From Bradyrhizobium japonicum USDA 6 (GTDB lineage: Bacteria; Pseudomonadota; Alphaproteobacteria; Rhizobiales; Xanthobacteraceae): 64,000 bases of DNA. The stretch lies in the NCBI RefSeq assembly GCF_000284375.1, contig NC_017249.1, positions 6,813,001-6,877,000 on the forward strand. The letters are read 5' to 3'. Position numbers and translations under genes: made by a program. Under the pieces are notes generated by a model. It was given only the letters and a program-made list of their open reading frames with translations, ran no database searches and was not told where the DNA came from. Shown in pieces: positions 54,501 to 64,000 of this stretch (the first letter of the stretch is position 1; each line of letters opens with the position of its first letter).

Positions 54501-56372
54501 ATGACCTCCGTGACTGACGACCTGCCGCTGGCGGCGGATTTCCCCAAGGCAACCGTCGACGACTGGCGCAAGCTGGTCGACGGCGTGCTGAAGGGCGCGC
54601 CGTTCGAGAAGCTGGTCGGCAAGACTTATGACGGCCTCAAGATCGACCCGCTTTATCCGCGCGCCAAGGGCGTTGCGCCCGTGGTTGGACGGCCCGCCGC
54701 CGCGCCGTGGCAGATCATGCAGCGGATCGACCATCCCGATGCGGTGGCCGCGAATGCGCAGGCGCTGACCGATCTCGAGAACGGCGCGACGGGTCTCGCG
54801 CTGGTGTTCGCCGGCGGCAGTGGCGCTCACGGGTTCGGGCTGGAACCTTCGGCCGATGCGGTCGCCAAGGTCTTCAAGGATGTTCATCTCGATGCCGGCA
54901 TCGGCATCGAGCTCCAGATCGGTCCGCAATCGCGGATGGCGGCGATCCATGTCGCGGAATATGTGAAGAGCAACGGCCTCGATCCCGCCGCCTGCAACAT
55001 CCGCTTCGGGCTCGATCCGCTTGCGGCGGGCGCGGTGTGGGGTCACAGCCCCTACACATGGGACGAGATCGTTCCGGCCGTCACCGGCGCCATCAAGGGT
55101 CTCGCCGCGCTCGGCTTCAAGGGACCGTTCGCGTCCGCCGACGGGCGCGTGATCCACGATGCCGGCGGCTCCGAGGTGCAGGAGCTCGCGTTCGTGCTCG
55201 CCTGCGGCGTCGCCTATCTGCGCGCGATCGAGGGCGCCGGCGTTCCGCTGGAGCAGGCGCGGGAAATGATCTATGCGCGGCTCGCCGCGGATGCCGACCA
55301 GTTCATGACCATGGCAAAATTCCGCGCACTGCGGCTGCTGTGGGCGCGCATCGAGACGGCGTGCGGGCTGACTCCGAAGCCGTTGTTCATCGCCGCCGAT
55401 ACCGCCTGGCGCATGCTGACGCAACGCGATCCCTACGTGAACATGCTGCGCGCGACCATCGCGACATTCGCGGCCGGGCTCGCCGGCGCCAACGCGATCA
55501 CCGTGCTGCCGCATACGCTGGCGCTCGGCCTCCCTGATCCATTCGCGCGGCGCGTGGCGCGCAATACGCAAGCCCTGCTGCTGGAGGAAAGCAACCTCGC
55601 CAAGGTCAGCGATCCCGCTGCCGGCGCGGGTGGCATCGAGACATTGACCGCGCAGCTTTGCGAGGCGGCCTGGGGGCTGTTCCAGGAAAGCGAGAAAGCC
55701 GGCGGCGCCTTCGCCGCGCTTCAGCAAGGCCTGTTCCAGGGCAAGGTCGCGGCCGCGCGAAAGGCGCGCGACGCCAACATCGCCAAGCGGCGCGACGTGC
55801 TGACTGGCGCCAGCGAGTTTCCCAACCTGCATGAGAGCGAGACCGCGGTGCTGAAGGCAACGCCGGTCGCGCTCGCGCCTTATGGCGAGCAGAAGTACAA
55901 GTTCGACGCAATGCCGCCGATCCGGCTGGCGGAACCGTTCGAGGCGTTGCGCGACAAATCCGATGCAGCGCTGAAGGCCCGCGGTGCGCGGCCAAAGGTG
56001 TTTCTGGCCAATCTCGGCACGCCCGCCGATTTCACGGCGCGGGCGACCTTTGCCAAGAGCCTGTTCGAGGCCGGCGGCATCCAGGCGGTCGACAGCGAGG
56101 GCTTTGCCGATCCGGCCAAATTGGCCGCCGCATTCAAGGCCTCCGGCGCCGAGCTTGCCTGTCTTTGTTCCAGCGACAAGGTCTATCCGGAACACGCCGA
56201 CGCCGCGGCGAAGGCCCTGCAAACGGCCGGCGCGCGACATATCTATCTGGCAGGCCGCCCGACCGAGGCCGAGGCGGCACTCCGTGCGGCCGGCGTCACG
56301 GGTTTTGTCTTCGCCGGAGGCGATGCGCTTGCGACACTGCAAGACGCCTACCGACGGATGGAGCAGGCATGA
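54501..56372 (+). CDS. mutA: Methylmalonyl-CoA mutase small (beta) subunit
   Basis: This subunit of 623 residues pairs with the B12-bearing large subunit to interconvert methylmalonyl-CoA and succinyl-CoA. The barrel domain motifs are FDVSRGTS-like but altered: [48 protein letters not shown] LACGVAYLRAIE. The C-terminal B12-like fold lacks the DxHxxG motif, as expected for the small subunit. The ATG at 54501 is used because the upstream in-frame ATG at 54483 adds only six residues. It ends overlapping the GFA gene (ATGA). Confidence 0.9.
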   Translation: MTSVTDDLPLAADFPKATVDDWRKLVDGVLKGAPFEKLVGKTYDGLKIDPLYPRAKGVAPVVGRPAAAPWQIMQRIDHPDAVAANAQALTDLENGATGLALVFAGGSGAHGFGLEPSADAVAKVFKDVHLDAGIGIELQIGPQSRMAAIHVAEYVKSNGLDPAACNIRFGLDPLAAGAVWGHSPYTWDEIVPAVTGAIKGLAALGFKGPFASADGRVIHDAGGSEVQELAFVLACGVAYLRAIEGAGVPLEQAREMIYARLAADADQFMTMAKFRALRLLWARIETACGLTPKPLFIAADTAWRMLTQRDPYVNMLRATIATFAAGLAGANAITVLPHTLALGLPDPFARRVARNTQALLLEESNLAKVSDPAAGAGGIETLTAQLCEAAWGLFQESEKAGGAFAALQQGLFQGKVAAARKARDANIAKRRDVLTGASEFPNLHESETAVLKATPVALAPYGEQKYKFDAMPPIRLAEPFEALRDKSDAALKARGARPKVFLANLGTPADFTARATFAKSLFEAGGIQAVDSEGFADPAKLAAAFKASGAELACLCSSDKVYPEHADAAAKALQTAGARHIYLAGRPTEAEAALRAAGVTGFVFAGGDALATLQDAYRRMEQA

Positions 56373-56833
56373 GCGAAGCGGGCAAACCAGTTTTCACCGG
56401 CGGCTGCCAATGCGGCGCGGTGCGCTTTGCGGTTTCGGCGACCCCCAACAGGGTTTCGATCTGCCATTGCCGGATGTGCCAGAAGGCGAGCGGTGCGCCG
56501 TTCGCGTCCTTTGCCGACATCAACCGGACGGACTTCGCCTGGACCAAGGGGCGGCCGTCGTTCTTCCGCTCCTCCTCGATCGCCGATCGCGGCTATTGCG
56601 CCGCCTGCGGCACGCCGCTGAGCTTTGGCCGCATCGACGGCGACCGGATCGAGATCATGACCGGCGCCTTCGACCGGCCCGACCAGATCATACCGGCGCG
56701 ACAGTTCGGCACCGAGTCCCGTCTCGGCTGGGTGGTCGGCATCGCCAATTTGCCGAGCCAGACCACGCAACAGAATTACGGACCGGAGAAGATGGCGACC
56801 ATCGTCAGCCATCAGCATCCGGATCATGATTGA
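56369..56833 (+). CDS. GFA-fold zinc protein within the mutase operon
   Basis: The 154-residue protein has the three cysteine pairs of the GFA/Mss4-like fold: CQCGAVRF near residue 13, CHCRMCQKASGAPF near residue 33 and CAACGTPLSFG near residue 73. The zinc site is complete, so it is probably structured, but the activity is unknown. The start overlaps the mutA stop by four bases, forcing translational coupling to mutA. It sits between the two mutase subunits, followed by a very small gene, which is not its usual place. Confidence 0.87.
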   Translation: MSEAGKPVFTGGCQCGAVRFAVSATPNRVSICHCRMCQKASGAPFASFADINRTDFAWTKGRPSFFRSSSIADRGYCAACGTPLSFGRIDGDRIEIMTGAFDRPDQIIPARQFGTESRLGWVVGIANLPSQTTQQNYGPEKMATIVSHQHPDHD

Positions 56834-56850
56834 TATGCTAGGATTGGATG

Positions 56851-56990
56851 ATGCTCGGTTTCCTGGCGGAATTTCTGGTCTGGGTGATCGTGTGGTCCAT
56901 CGAGCATTTCTTCACCAATCCAACGCGCTTGGCCGAAAAGAAACTTCGAAGACTGGTCGAGCGAAACCGCAGGTTTGAGGACTCCAAGGA

Positions 56991-56994
<4 letters not shown>
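56851..56994 (+). CDS. Small 47-residue membrane peptide overlapping mutB
   Basis: The frame ATG 56851 to TGA 56994 encodes [20 protein letters not shown] followed by a highly charged basic end ([14 protein letters not shown]). A single hydrophobic, Trp-rich helix plus positively charged cytosolic tail is the shape of a genuine inner-membrane mini-protein. Its stop overlaps the mutB start (ATGA), and it begins 17 bases after the GFA stop, so it would be translated in the same mRNA. I know no family for it. It may tether or regulate the mutase, which is speculative. Another frame over the same bases (ATG 56836) lacks these properties. Confidence 0.5.
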
Positions 56995-59147
<2,153 letters not shown>

Positions 59148-59184
59148 ATGATAGACTGGCCCGGTAACCGGCCAGGTTGTGTCC

Positions 59185-59481
59185 ATGACACGTGACGAGA
59201 TCGTCGCTGCGATACGCGAGAACGCCGATGCCATCAAAGGCAAGGGCGTGTCAAAGCTTGCCATATTGGGTTTGCGCGCCAATGAGGATTACCGTCCGGA
59301 CAATGACATCGACGTCCTTGTCGAGGTCGAACCGGAGACATCTTTCTCGCTGCTCAACCTGATCGATGTCGAGCAGATCATCGAGGATGCGACTGGCTTG
59401 CAGACGCAGGCGACCGTCCGGCACTCCATTTCGCCTCGCTTTGTGGAGAGCATTGCGGGCGACATTCTCGAAGTATTCTGA
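59185..59481 (+). CDS. Degenerate nucleotidyltransferase-fold (MntA-like) protein
   Basis: The 98-residue protein begins MTRDEIVAAIRENADAIKGKG and has KLAILGLRANEDYRPDNDID. This aligns with the GSRARG-x-D-x-D core of MNT-type antitoxins, but the glycine-serine nucleotide motif is changed to GLRAN, while DNDIDVLVEVE keeps the acidic pair. The last residues (FVESIAGDILEVF) resemble the end of the intact MntA at 63614. No HEPN partner follows; the next gene encodes an unrelated secreted protein. GTG at 59179 or ATG at 59185 could start it. It may be a remnant antitoxin or be reused. Confidence 0.75.
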   Translation: MTRDEIVAAIRENADAIKGKGVSKLAILGLRANEDYRPDNDIDVLVEVEPETSFSLLNLIDVEQIIEDATGLQTQATVRHSISPRFVESIAGDILEVF

Positions 59482-59503
59482 CGCTCACGCAGGAGCACTC
59501 CCC

Positions 59504-60286
59504 TTGAAGTTCATGACCGGTTTGAGCGTCGCCTTGGCGCTTGGCGCAACGTGCGTGTTCTCCGCCCTCGCCGCCGATCCAAAACCCGACGCCGTCGTCA
59601 AGACTAAGAGCATCGACGCGCGCATCTTCCTCGACGACAGGATCAAGGCTGATGCGGCGCTCGCGGCGGATTGCCTCACTGAGGGCAGGAAGTGGCTCGA
59701 CAAGAACGCGGCCGAGGCCGCCGCCGCGCGCAAGGAAGATCCGCAGTTCTTCAAGGATGGCGGCTGGGATTTCGAACGCAAATATGCGATCCGCTCCGTG
59801 GTCGGCGATCGCTATGTCAGCGTCTTGCGCAACGACTACATGGACACCCATGGCGCCCCTCCCAACTCGGACGTGAACACGATCCTGTGGGACAAGAGCG
59901 AGAGCAAGCGCATCTCGATCCGCCCGTTCTTCACCGAAACCGCCGACAACGGGGCGACCATGAAGGCGATGGTGAAAGCCGTGATCGCTTCGCTGAGAGC
60001 CGAGAAGAAGAAGCGCGACACCAGCGAGACCGCGACCGACGAGTGGTTCAAGAGCGTCGAGCCGAGCCTGCTCAAGATCGGCGCGGTGACGCTCGCGCCG
60101 TCAACCGAAGCGGGCAAGAGTTCCGGGCTCACCTTCCACTATCCGCCTTACGCGGTCGGCCCCTACGCCGAGGGCGAATATGTCGCCTTCGTGCCGTGGG
60201 AAACGCTCAAGACCTATCTCACGGCGGAAGGTATGCGCATCTTCGGCGGCGCGCGGCCGAAGGGCGACGCTGAGGAGCCGCAGTGA
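59504..60286 (+). CDS. Exported RsiV/DUF3298-like protein
   Basis: The product of about 260 residues has a signal peptide (MTGLSVALALGATCVFSALAA). In the C-terminal half, SEIDTFHFDSF-type logic is absent, but TFHYPPYAVGPYAEGEYVAFVPW is the DUF3298 pattern of RsiV, found in lysozyme-binding anti-sigma proteins and in other secreted proteins. The start is set by a ribosome site: AGGAG lies eight bases before TTG 59504, whereas ATG 59513 is too far away. Without a sigma-factor neighbour its role is unknown. Confidence 0.78.
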   Translation: MKFMTGLSVALALGATCVFSALAADPKPDAVVKTKSIDARIFLDDRIKADAALAADCLTEGRKWLDKNAAEAAAARKEDPQFFKDGGWDFERKYAIRSVVGDRYVSVLRNDYMDTHGAPPNSDVNTILWDKSESKRISIRPFFTETADNGATMKAMVKAVIASLRAEKKKRDTSETATDEWFKSVEPSLLKIGAVTLAPSTEAGKSSGLTFHYPPYAVGPYAEGEYVAFVPWETLKTYLTAEGMRIFGGARPKGDAEEPQ

Positions 60287-60382
60287 TGATGTTTTGGGCA
60301 GCGACACGTTGCTCACAGTGCCGTGGTAGCGCTACCTTGCAGCGGCGCCGCAAAGCCGACTAGAATGCCTTCATTGACAAGA

Positions 60383-60402
60383 GCGCCCGGTGTCACGGGC
60401 GC
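60383..60402 (+). promoter_or_regulatory. GC-rich hairpin just upstream of tctC
   Basis: GCGCCCG (60383-60389) and CGGGCGC (60396-60402) pair perfectly with a six-base loop. It lies 15 bases before the tctC ATG, six bases before a GGGAGG ribosome site, so it could influence translation or RNA stability. No T-run follows, arguing against a terminator. Confidence 0.4.
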
Positions 60403-60417
60403 CGCTGGGAGGCATTG

Positions 60418-61410
60418 ATGTCCAAGATCACGCGCCGCACTTTTGCGGCCTCTTCCGCCGCGATTGCCGCATCCGCCGCATTCGGTCTCACACCCGCCCG
60501 CGCGCAGGCGTATCCGGCCCGGCCGGTCACCGTGATCGTGCCCTGGGGCGCCGGTGGCGGCACCGACGCGACTGCGCGCATTGTCGCAGCCCTGCTGGAA
60601 AAGGATCTCGGCCAGCCCTTCAACGTCGTCAATCGCACCGGCGGTTCAGGCGTGGTCGGCCATAGCGCGATCGCGACCGCGCAGCCGGACGGCTACACGA
60701 TCGGGATGCTCACCGTCGAAATCTCGATGATGCACTGGCAGGGCCTCACCGAGCTGACGCCGAAGAGCTACACGCCGCTGGCGCTGATGAACGAGGACCC
60801 GCCCGGCATCCAGGTCTCCTCCTCCTCGCCCTACAAGACCGTCAAGGAGCTCGCCGAAGCCATCAAGGCGGCGCCTCCCGGCAAGTTCAAGGCGTCGGGC
60901 ACCGGCCAGGGCGGCATCTGGCATCTCGCGCTGGTCGGCTGGATGCAGGCGATGGGCCTGCCCGCCAACCAGGTCGCCTGGGTGCCGTCGAATGGCGCCG
61001 CGCCCGCGATGCAGGATCTTGCCGCCGGCGGCCTCGACCTCACGACGTGCTCGGTGCCGGAGGCGCGCGCCATCATCGAGGCGGGCAAGGCGAAGAGCCT
61101 TGCCATCATGGCGCCGGCGCGCAACCCGATCTTCAAGGACGTGCCGACGCTGAAGGAGGCGATGGGAATCGACTACGCGACCGGCGCCTGGCGCGGCATC
61201 GGCGCACCGAAGAACCTGCCGCCGGAGATCGCAACGAAGCTCACCGCGGCGCTGAAGAAGGTCTACGACTCCGCCGAGTTCAAGGACTTCATGAGCAATC
61301 GCGGCTTCGGCACCGTTTGGGGCGATGCCGGCCAGTTCGCGAGCTTCATGGACAAGGGCGACGCCCAGATGGGCGAGGCGATGAAGGCCGCCGGCCTGAG
61401 CAAGGCGTGA
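60418..61410 (+). CDS. tctC: Tripartite tricarboxylate transporter substrate-binding protein
   Basis: The 330-residue periplasmic protein delivers a carboxylate or similar small molecule to the TctA/B membrane pair. It has a signal with twin Arg (ITRRTFAASSAAIAASAAFG), the Bug-family segment YPARPVTVIVPWGAGGGTDA, VVNRTGGSGVVGHSAIATAQPDGYT, and WVPSNGAAPAMQDLAAGG. The ligand cannot be named; citrate, aromatic and other organic acids occur in the family. It is the first gene of tctC-tctB-tctA. Confidence 0.93.
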   Translation: MSKITRRTFAASSAAIAASAAFGLTPARAQAYPARPVTVIVPWGAGGGTDATARIVAALLEKDLGQPFNVVNRTGGSGVVGHSAIATAQPDGYTIGMLTVEISMMHWQGLTELTPKSYTPLALMNEDPPGIQVSSSSPYKTVKELAEAIKAAPPGKFKASGTGQGGIWHLALVGWMQAMGLPANQVAWVPSNGAAPAMQDLAAGGLDLTTCSVPEARAIIEAGKAKSLAIMAPARNPIFKDVPTLKEAMGIDYATGAWRGIGAPKNLPPEIATKLTAALKKVYDSAEFKDFMSNRGFGTVWGDAGQFASFMDKGDAQMGEAMKAAGLSKA

Positions 61411-61417
61411 CGTTTCA

Positions 61418-61473
61418 CCTCTCCCCGCGCTTGTCCGCCGAAGCTTCAGCGAAGGTGGATGCGGGGGAGAGGG
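61418..61473. repeat. Dispersed palindromic repeat between tctC and tctB
   Basis: CCTCTCCCCGC (61418-61428) is mirrored by GCGGGGGAGAGGG (61461-61473), with one extra G. The inner sequence carries CGCCGAAGCTTCAGCG, also self-complementary. Such short GC-rich hairpins between genes of an operon occur widely in Bradyrhizobium and can stabilise the upstream mRNA. Confidence 0.65.
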
Positions 61474-61508
61474 AACGCACCTCCCGGAATTCTGACAGGA
61501 CCACTCCC

Positions 61509-62003
61509 ATGCGTCTTCCCGACTCCGTCACGGGATCGTTTCTCGTCGTGCTCGGCGCGGCGGCTGCCTATGGCGGCTGGATCCTGCCGCCGGTGCCGGG
61601 GCAGCCGGTCGGCCCCAACGTATTTCCGCTCGTGATCGGCATCGGGCTCGCGCTGTGCGGGCTCGCGATCGTGTTCGGCATCGGCCATTCCTTCGAGGAG
61701 GAGGAAGAGCTGGTCCCGCTCGAGGACGGCCAGGTGGCGGCTGCGCCGCCGCCGCCGGGCAAGCTCTACGGCCTGCGCGCCCTGCTGCCGCCGGCGCTGC
61801 TGCTGTTCTACGTCGCCGCCGCCGACCGACTCGGCTTCATCATCACCGCGGCGATCATGGTCTACGTCACCTCGACCGCGCTCGGGGCGAAGTGGAAGCT
61901 GGCGCTGCCGCTCGCGGCGCTGTCGCCGTTCGGCATCCACCTCATCTTCGGCAAGCTGCTGCGCGTGCCGCTCCCCGCCGGCCTGCTGCCGACGCCCTGG
62001 TGA
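61509..62003 (+). CDS. tctB: Tripartite tricarboxylate transporter small membrane subunit
   Basis: The 164-residue protein has four hydrophobic segments: SFLVVLGAAAAYGGWILPP, FPLVIGIGLALCGLAIVFG, LLPPALLLFYVAAADRLGF and FIITAAIMVYVTSTALG-type stretches. This topology and the size fit TctB. It follows tctC by 98 bases with a repeat in between, and tctA starts four bases after its stop, so the two membrane subunits are made together. Confidence 0.9.
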   Translation: MRLPDSVTGSFLVVLGAAAAYGGWILPPVPGQPVGPNVFPLVIGIGLALCGLAIVFGIGHSFEEEEELVPLEDGQVAAAPPPPGKLYGLRALLPPALLLFYVAAADRLGFIITAAIMVYVTSTALGAKWKLALPLAALSPFGIHLIFGKLLRVPLPAGLLPTPW

Positions 62004-62007
62004 TCCC

Positions 62008-63519
62008 ATGCTCAAGACCCTCATTGAAGCGTTCGCGCTGATCTCCACCTGGGAGGTCATCATCGCGATGTTCGCAGCCTCCGTGTACGGGCTCGTCATC
62101 GGCTCGCTGCCGGGCCTGTCGGCGACGATGGCGACCGCCCTGCTCGTTCCCGTCACCTTCTACCTCTCGCCGATCGCGGCGATCGCGACCATCGTCGCGG
62201 CCTCCTCGATGGCGATCTTCTCGGGCGACATCCCCGGCGCACTGCTGCGCATTCCCGGCACCCCCGCTTCGGCAGCCTATGCCGACGAGGCCTACGCCAT
62301 GACGCGCAAGGGCCAGGCCGAGCTGGCGCTGGGGGCCGGCGTCTGGTTCTCCGCCGTCGGCGGTATCGCCGGCGTGCTGTCGCTGATGATCCTGGCTCCG
62401 CCGCTCGCCGAGATCGCGCTGTCGTTCTCGACCTTCGAATATTTCTGGCTGGCGCTGCTCGGCCTGATGTGCGCCACTTTGGTCGCGCGCTCCTCGCCGG
62501 TGAAGGCGATCGCGGGCATGTTCCTCGGCCTGCTGGTGTCCTGCATCGGAATCGAGAATCCCGGCGGCGTACCGCGCTTCACCTTCGGCATCACCGATTT
62601 GTTCGGTGGCATCGAGCCGATCCCGGCGCTGGTCGGCGTGTTCGCGGTGGCGCAGGTGATGCGCGCGATGCTGACGCCCGAACCGCCGCCGCTGCCGCGA
62701 CGAAAATTCGGGAGCATCATGGCCGGCCAGTGGAAGCTGACCAAGAAGTATCACTGGCAGATGACGCGTGGAAACATCATCGGCATCATCATCGGCGTGC
62801 TGCCGGGCGCCGGCGCCGACATGGCCGCCTGGGTCTCCTATGCGATGTCCAAACGCTTCTCCAGGGAGCCGGAGAAATTCGGCACCGGCCATGTCGAGGG
62901 CCTGGTCGAGGCCGGCGCCAGCAACAATGCCAGCATCGCCTCGGGCTGGGTACCCTCGCTGCTGTTCGGCATTCCCGGCGACACCATCGCGGCGATCGCG
63001 ATCGGCGTGCTCTACATGAAGGGCCTCAATCCGGGCCCGACGCTGTTCACCGAGAAGGCGTCGAGCATGTATGCGATCTATCTGATGTTCATCATCGCGA
63101 ACATCCTGATGATCCCGCTCGGCATCGCCATGATCCGGATCGCCGCCTACATCCTGCTGGCACCGCGCTCCGCCATCATGCCGATCATCATGCTGTGCTG
63201 CGCGGTCGGCTCGTTCGCGATCGGCAACAACATGTTCGGCGTCGTCACCGTCGCCGCCTTCGGCGTGATCGGCTATGTCATGGAGGCCAATGGCTATCCG
63301 GTGGCCGCGATGGTGCTCGGCATCGTCATGGGCACCATGGTCGAGCAGGCCTTCGTCACCTCGCTGATCAAGTCGGACGGCAGCATCCTGCCGTTCTTCG
63401 AGCGGCCTGTCGCGGCGATCCTCGCCGCCATGGCAATCGGCGCGCTGCTCTGGCCGGTGATGGTGTGGGTCTGGCGCAAGCTGAAGCCGGTGCAGACGGC
63501 AGCGGCAAGATCCCGGTGA
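62008..63519 (+). CDS. tctA: Tripartite tricarboxylate transporter large membrane subunit
   Basis: The 503-residue protein has about 12 hydrophobic helices. The TctA signatures are GLVIGSLPGLSATMATALLVPVTF near the N-terminus, GIIIGVLPGAGADMAAWVSYAM in the middle (the internal repeat), and EGLVEAGASNNASIASGWVP. It moves a carboxylate substrate with sodium or protons and pairs with TctB and the TctC binding protein. The start overlaps none of its neighbours, but lies four bases from tctB. Confidence 0.94.
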   Translation: MLKTLIEAFALISTWEVIIAMFAASVYGLVIGSLPGLSATMATALLVPVTFYLSPIAAIATIVAASSMAIFSGDIPGALLRIPGTPASAAYADEAYAMTRKGQAELALGAGVWFSAVGGIAGVLSLMILAPPLAEIALSFSTFEYFWLALLGLMCATLVARSSPVKAIAGMFLGLLVSCIGIENPGGVPRFTFGITDLFGGIEPIPALVGVFAVAQVMRAMLTPEPPPLPRRKFGSIMAGQWKLTKKYHWQMTRGNIIGIIIGVLPGAGADMAAWVSYAMSKRFSREPEKFGTGHVEGLVEAGASNNASIASGWVPSLLFGIPGDTIAAIAIGVLYMKGLNPGPTLFTEKASSMYAIYLMFIIANILMIPLGIAMIRIAAYILLAPRSAIMPIIMLCCAVGSFAIGNNMFGVVTVAAFGVIGYVMEANGYPVAAMVLGIVMGTMVEQAFVTSLIKSDGSILPFFERPVAAILAAMAIGALLWPVMVWVWRKLKPVQTAAARSR

Positions 63520-63613
63520 TAGGGGGCGGGCAGCCCTCGCCTACCCCGCCGGGGCGGGTCCAGCCGGCTCCGCCATGCTGGGCCAGACGGTCGCCTTGTG
63601 CTAGTGTCCGGTC

Positions 63614-63928
63614 ATGACCGACGTCGCAGACATTCCGCTCCAGACGCTTGTCAGGAAGCTCCGAGAGCTTGCTCCCGCCCTGAGGGCTGCAGGTGTCATC
63701 CGGCTTTACCTGTTCGGGTCGCGCGCGCGCGGCGACGCTCGGCCAGACAGCGACCTCGACGTGCTGGTCGAGACAACCTCGCGCGAGGAAACGCCGCGGT
63801 TCGACTACTTTAGAGCCTTGCATTTGATCGAGGACCATGTCGGCCTACGAGCGCAGATATCGATACGGGACCTGCTGAAGCCGCGCATGGCCGAGCGTAT
63901 CGCGGATGATCTGGTCGAGGTCTTCTGA
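63614..63928 (+). CDS. mntA: MntA-type nucleotidyltransferase antitoxin
   Basis: The 104-residue protein has the intact minimal nucleotidyltransferase motif LYLFGSRARGDARPDSDLDV with the two metal-binding Asp residues. MNT antitoxins neutralise HEPN toxins by AMPylating them on a tyrosine, as shown for the MntA/HepT pair. The next gene starts right after the stop codon and encodes the HEPN partner, which goes beyond the window. This pair is a type VII toxin-antitoxin system by current naming. Confidence 0.88.
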   Translation: MTDVADIPLQTLVRKLRELAPALRAAGVIRLYLFGSRARGDARPDSDLDVLVETTSREETPRFDYFRALHLIEDHVGLRAQISIRDLLKPRMAERIADDLVEVF

Positions 63929-64000
63929 ATGCCGCCGACCGTGGAAGACCGGCTGCGAGATATTCTGGAAGCTATCGCTGACATCGAGAGTGTCGTGAAG
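63929..64000 (+). CDS. hepT: HepT-like HEPN (DUF86) toxin, partial at window edge
   Basis: The 24 codons seen (MPPTVEDRLRDILEAIADIE, then SVVK) fit the start of DUF86 HEPN ribonuclease toxins, which begin with a helix of this sort. The ATG at 63929 directly follows the mntA stop (TGA 63926-63928). The catalytic RxxxxH motif would lie beyond the right edge and cannot be checked here. The neighbouring antitoxin makes the call likely. Confidence 0.72.
   Translation, partial: MPPTVEDRLRDILEAIADIESVVK

Noticed and set aside
54345..56342. A 665-codon open frame opposite mutA
   Set aside because: Same reasoning: mutA matches its family throughout, and the antisense frame has biased Arg/Gly/Asp content.
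60383..60402. The hairpin upstream of tctC as a terminator
   Set aside because: No T-run follows the stem, and the tctC start is only 15 bases further on.

Overview
The window looks like chromosomal DNA from an alphaproteobacterium of the Bradyrhizobium / Nitrobacteraceae group. This rests on the high G+C and dense coding, a MucR/Ros regulator, DUF1127, DUF2336, DUF1491 and DUF5330 proteins, a CtrA-type TTAA-N7-TTAA site, lipoprotein and beta-barrel families common in rhizobia, and dispersed palindromic repeats of the kind scattered through Bradyrhizobium genomes. No rRNA, tRNA, CRISPR array or prophage was recognised. The species assignment is inference.

Layout. 1-7.9 kb: a membrane alpha/beta-hydrolase (open at the left edge), a DHA2 drug-efflux pump, a YcgN-type cysteine-cluster protein, and a class A penicillin-binding protein followed closely by DUF1214 and DUF1254 proteins, closed by a clear terminator. 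7.9-12.2 kb: a leftward metalloid-type operon, arsR - cysteine-tailed flavoprotein - MFS - MFS, with two related TTCTAGAAT sites. 12.2-18.1 kb: GST, DUF1127, LysR, TauE/SafE exporter, DUF1259 protein, an isocitrate lyase/PEP mutase family enzyme and a divergent MarR regulator with a palindromic intergenic region. 18.3-18.7 kb: a zinc-ribbon hypothetical protein whose 3' end is also present as a decayed fragment at 16.5 kb.

18.9-27.5 kb is a metal/cofactor block: CusA-CusB type Cu(I)/Ag(I) efflux genes, a FixH/YtkA-like secreted protein and a Cys/Met-rich secreted protein on the minus strand. Divergent from them, a cobalamin riboswitch precedes a siderophore-type TonB-dependent receptor. 27.5-33.7 kb is accessory: a GFA-fold protein, a Cj0069-family protein, an IS630 element inserted beside a badly frameshifted IS5-family remnant, a predicted fusion of two beta-barrel proteins, and MarC.

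33.8-46.4 kb: an MBL hydrolase/LysR divergent pair sharing an operator-like palindrome, then cell-envelope and cell-cycle genes (lipoprotein, DUF2336, DUF1491, peptidoglycan-binding protein, PAS histidine kinase), SufE, MucR, a proline-rich membrane protein, a GT39-like glycosyltransferase and a class II aldolase. 46.4-52.6 kb: an M20 peptidase, a GT87-like transferase and a HerA-like ATPase, separated by several dispersed repeats.

52.7-59.1 kb: folate genes folP-folB-folK, followed by the two methylmalonyl-CoA mutase subunits. Between the subunits lie a GFA protein and a previously uncalled 47-codon membrane peptide, linked by ATGA overlaps. 59.2-64 kb: a nucleotidyltransferase-fold protein with a ruined active-site motif, an RsiV-like protein, a complete tripartite tricarboxylate transporter (tctC-tctB-tctA), and an intact MntA antitoxin whose HEPN partner runs off the right edge.

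Themes that link genes: metal and metalloid handling (ars-like and cus loci), and B12 supply and use (riboswitch-controlled receptor and B12-dependent mutase). The most interesting less-charted items are the double beta-barrel fusion, the ars-like operon with a cysteine-tailed flavoprotein, the riboswitch/siderophore-type receptor pairing, and the small membrane peptide coupled to mutB.
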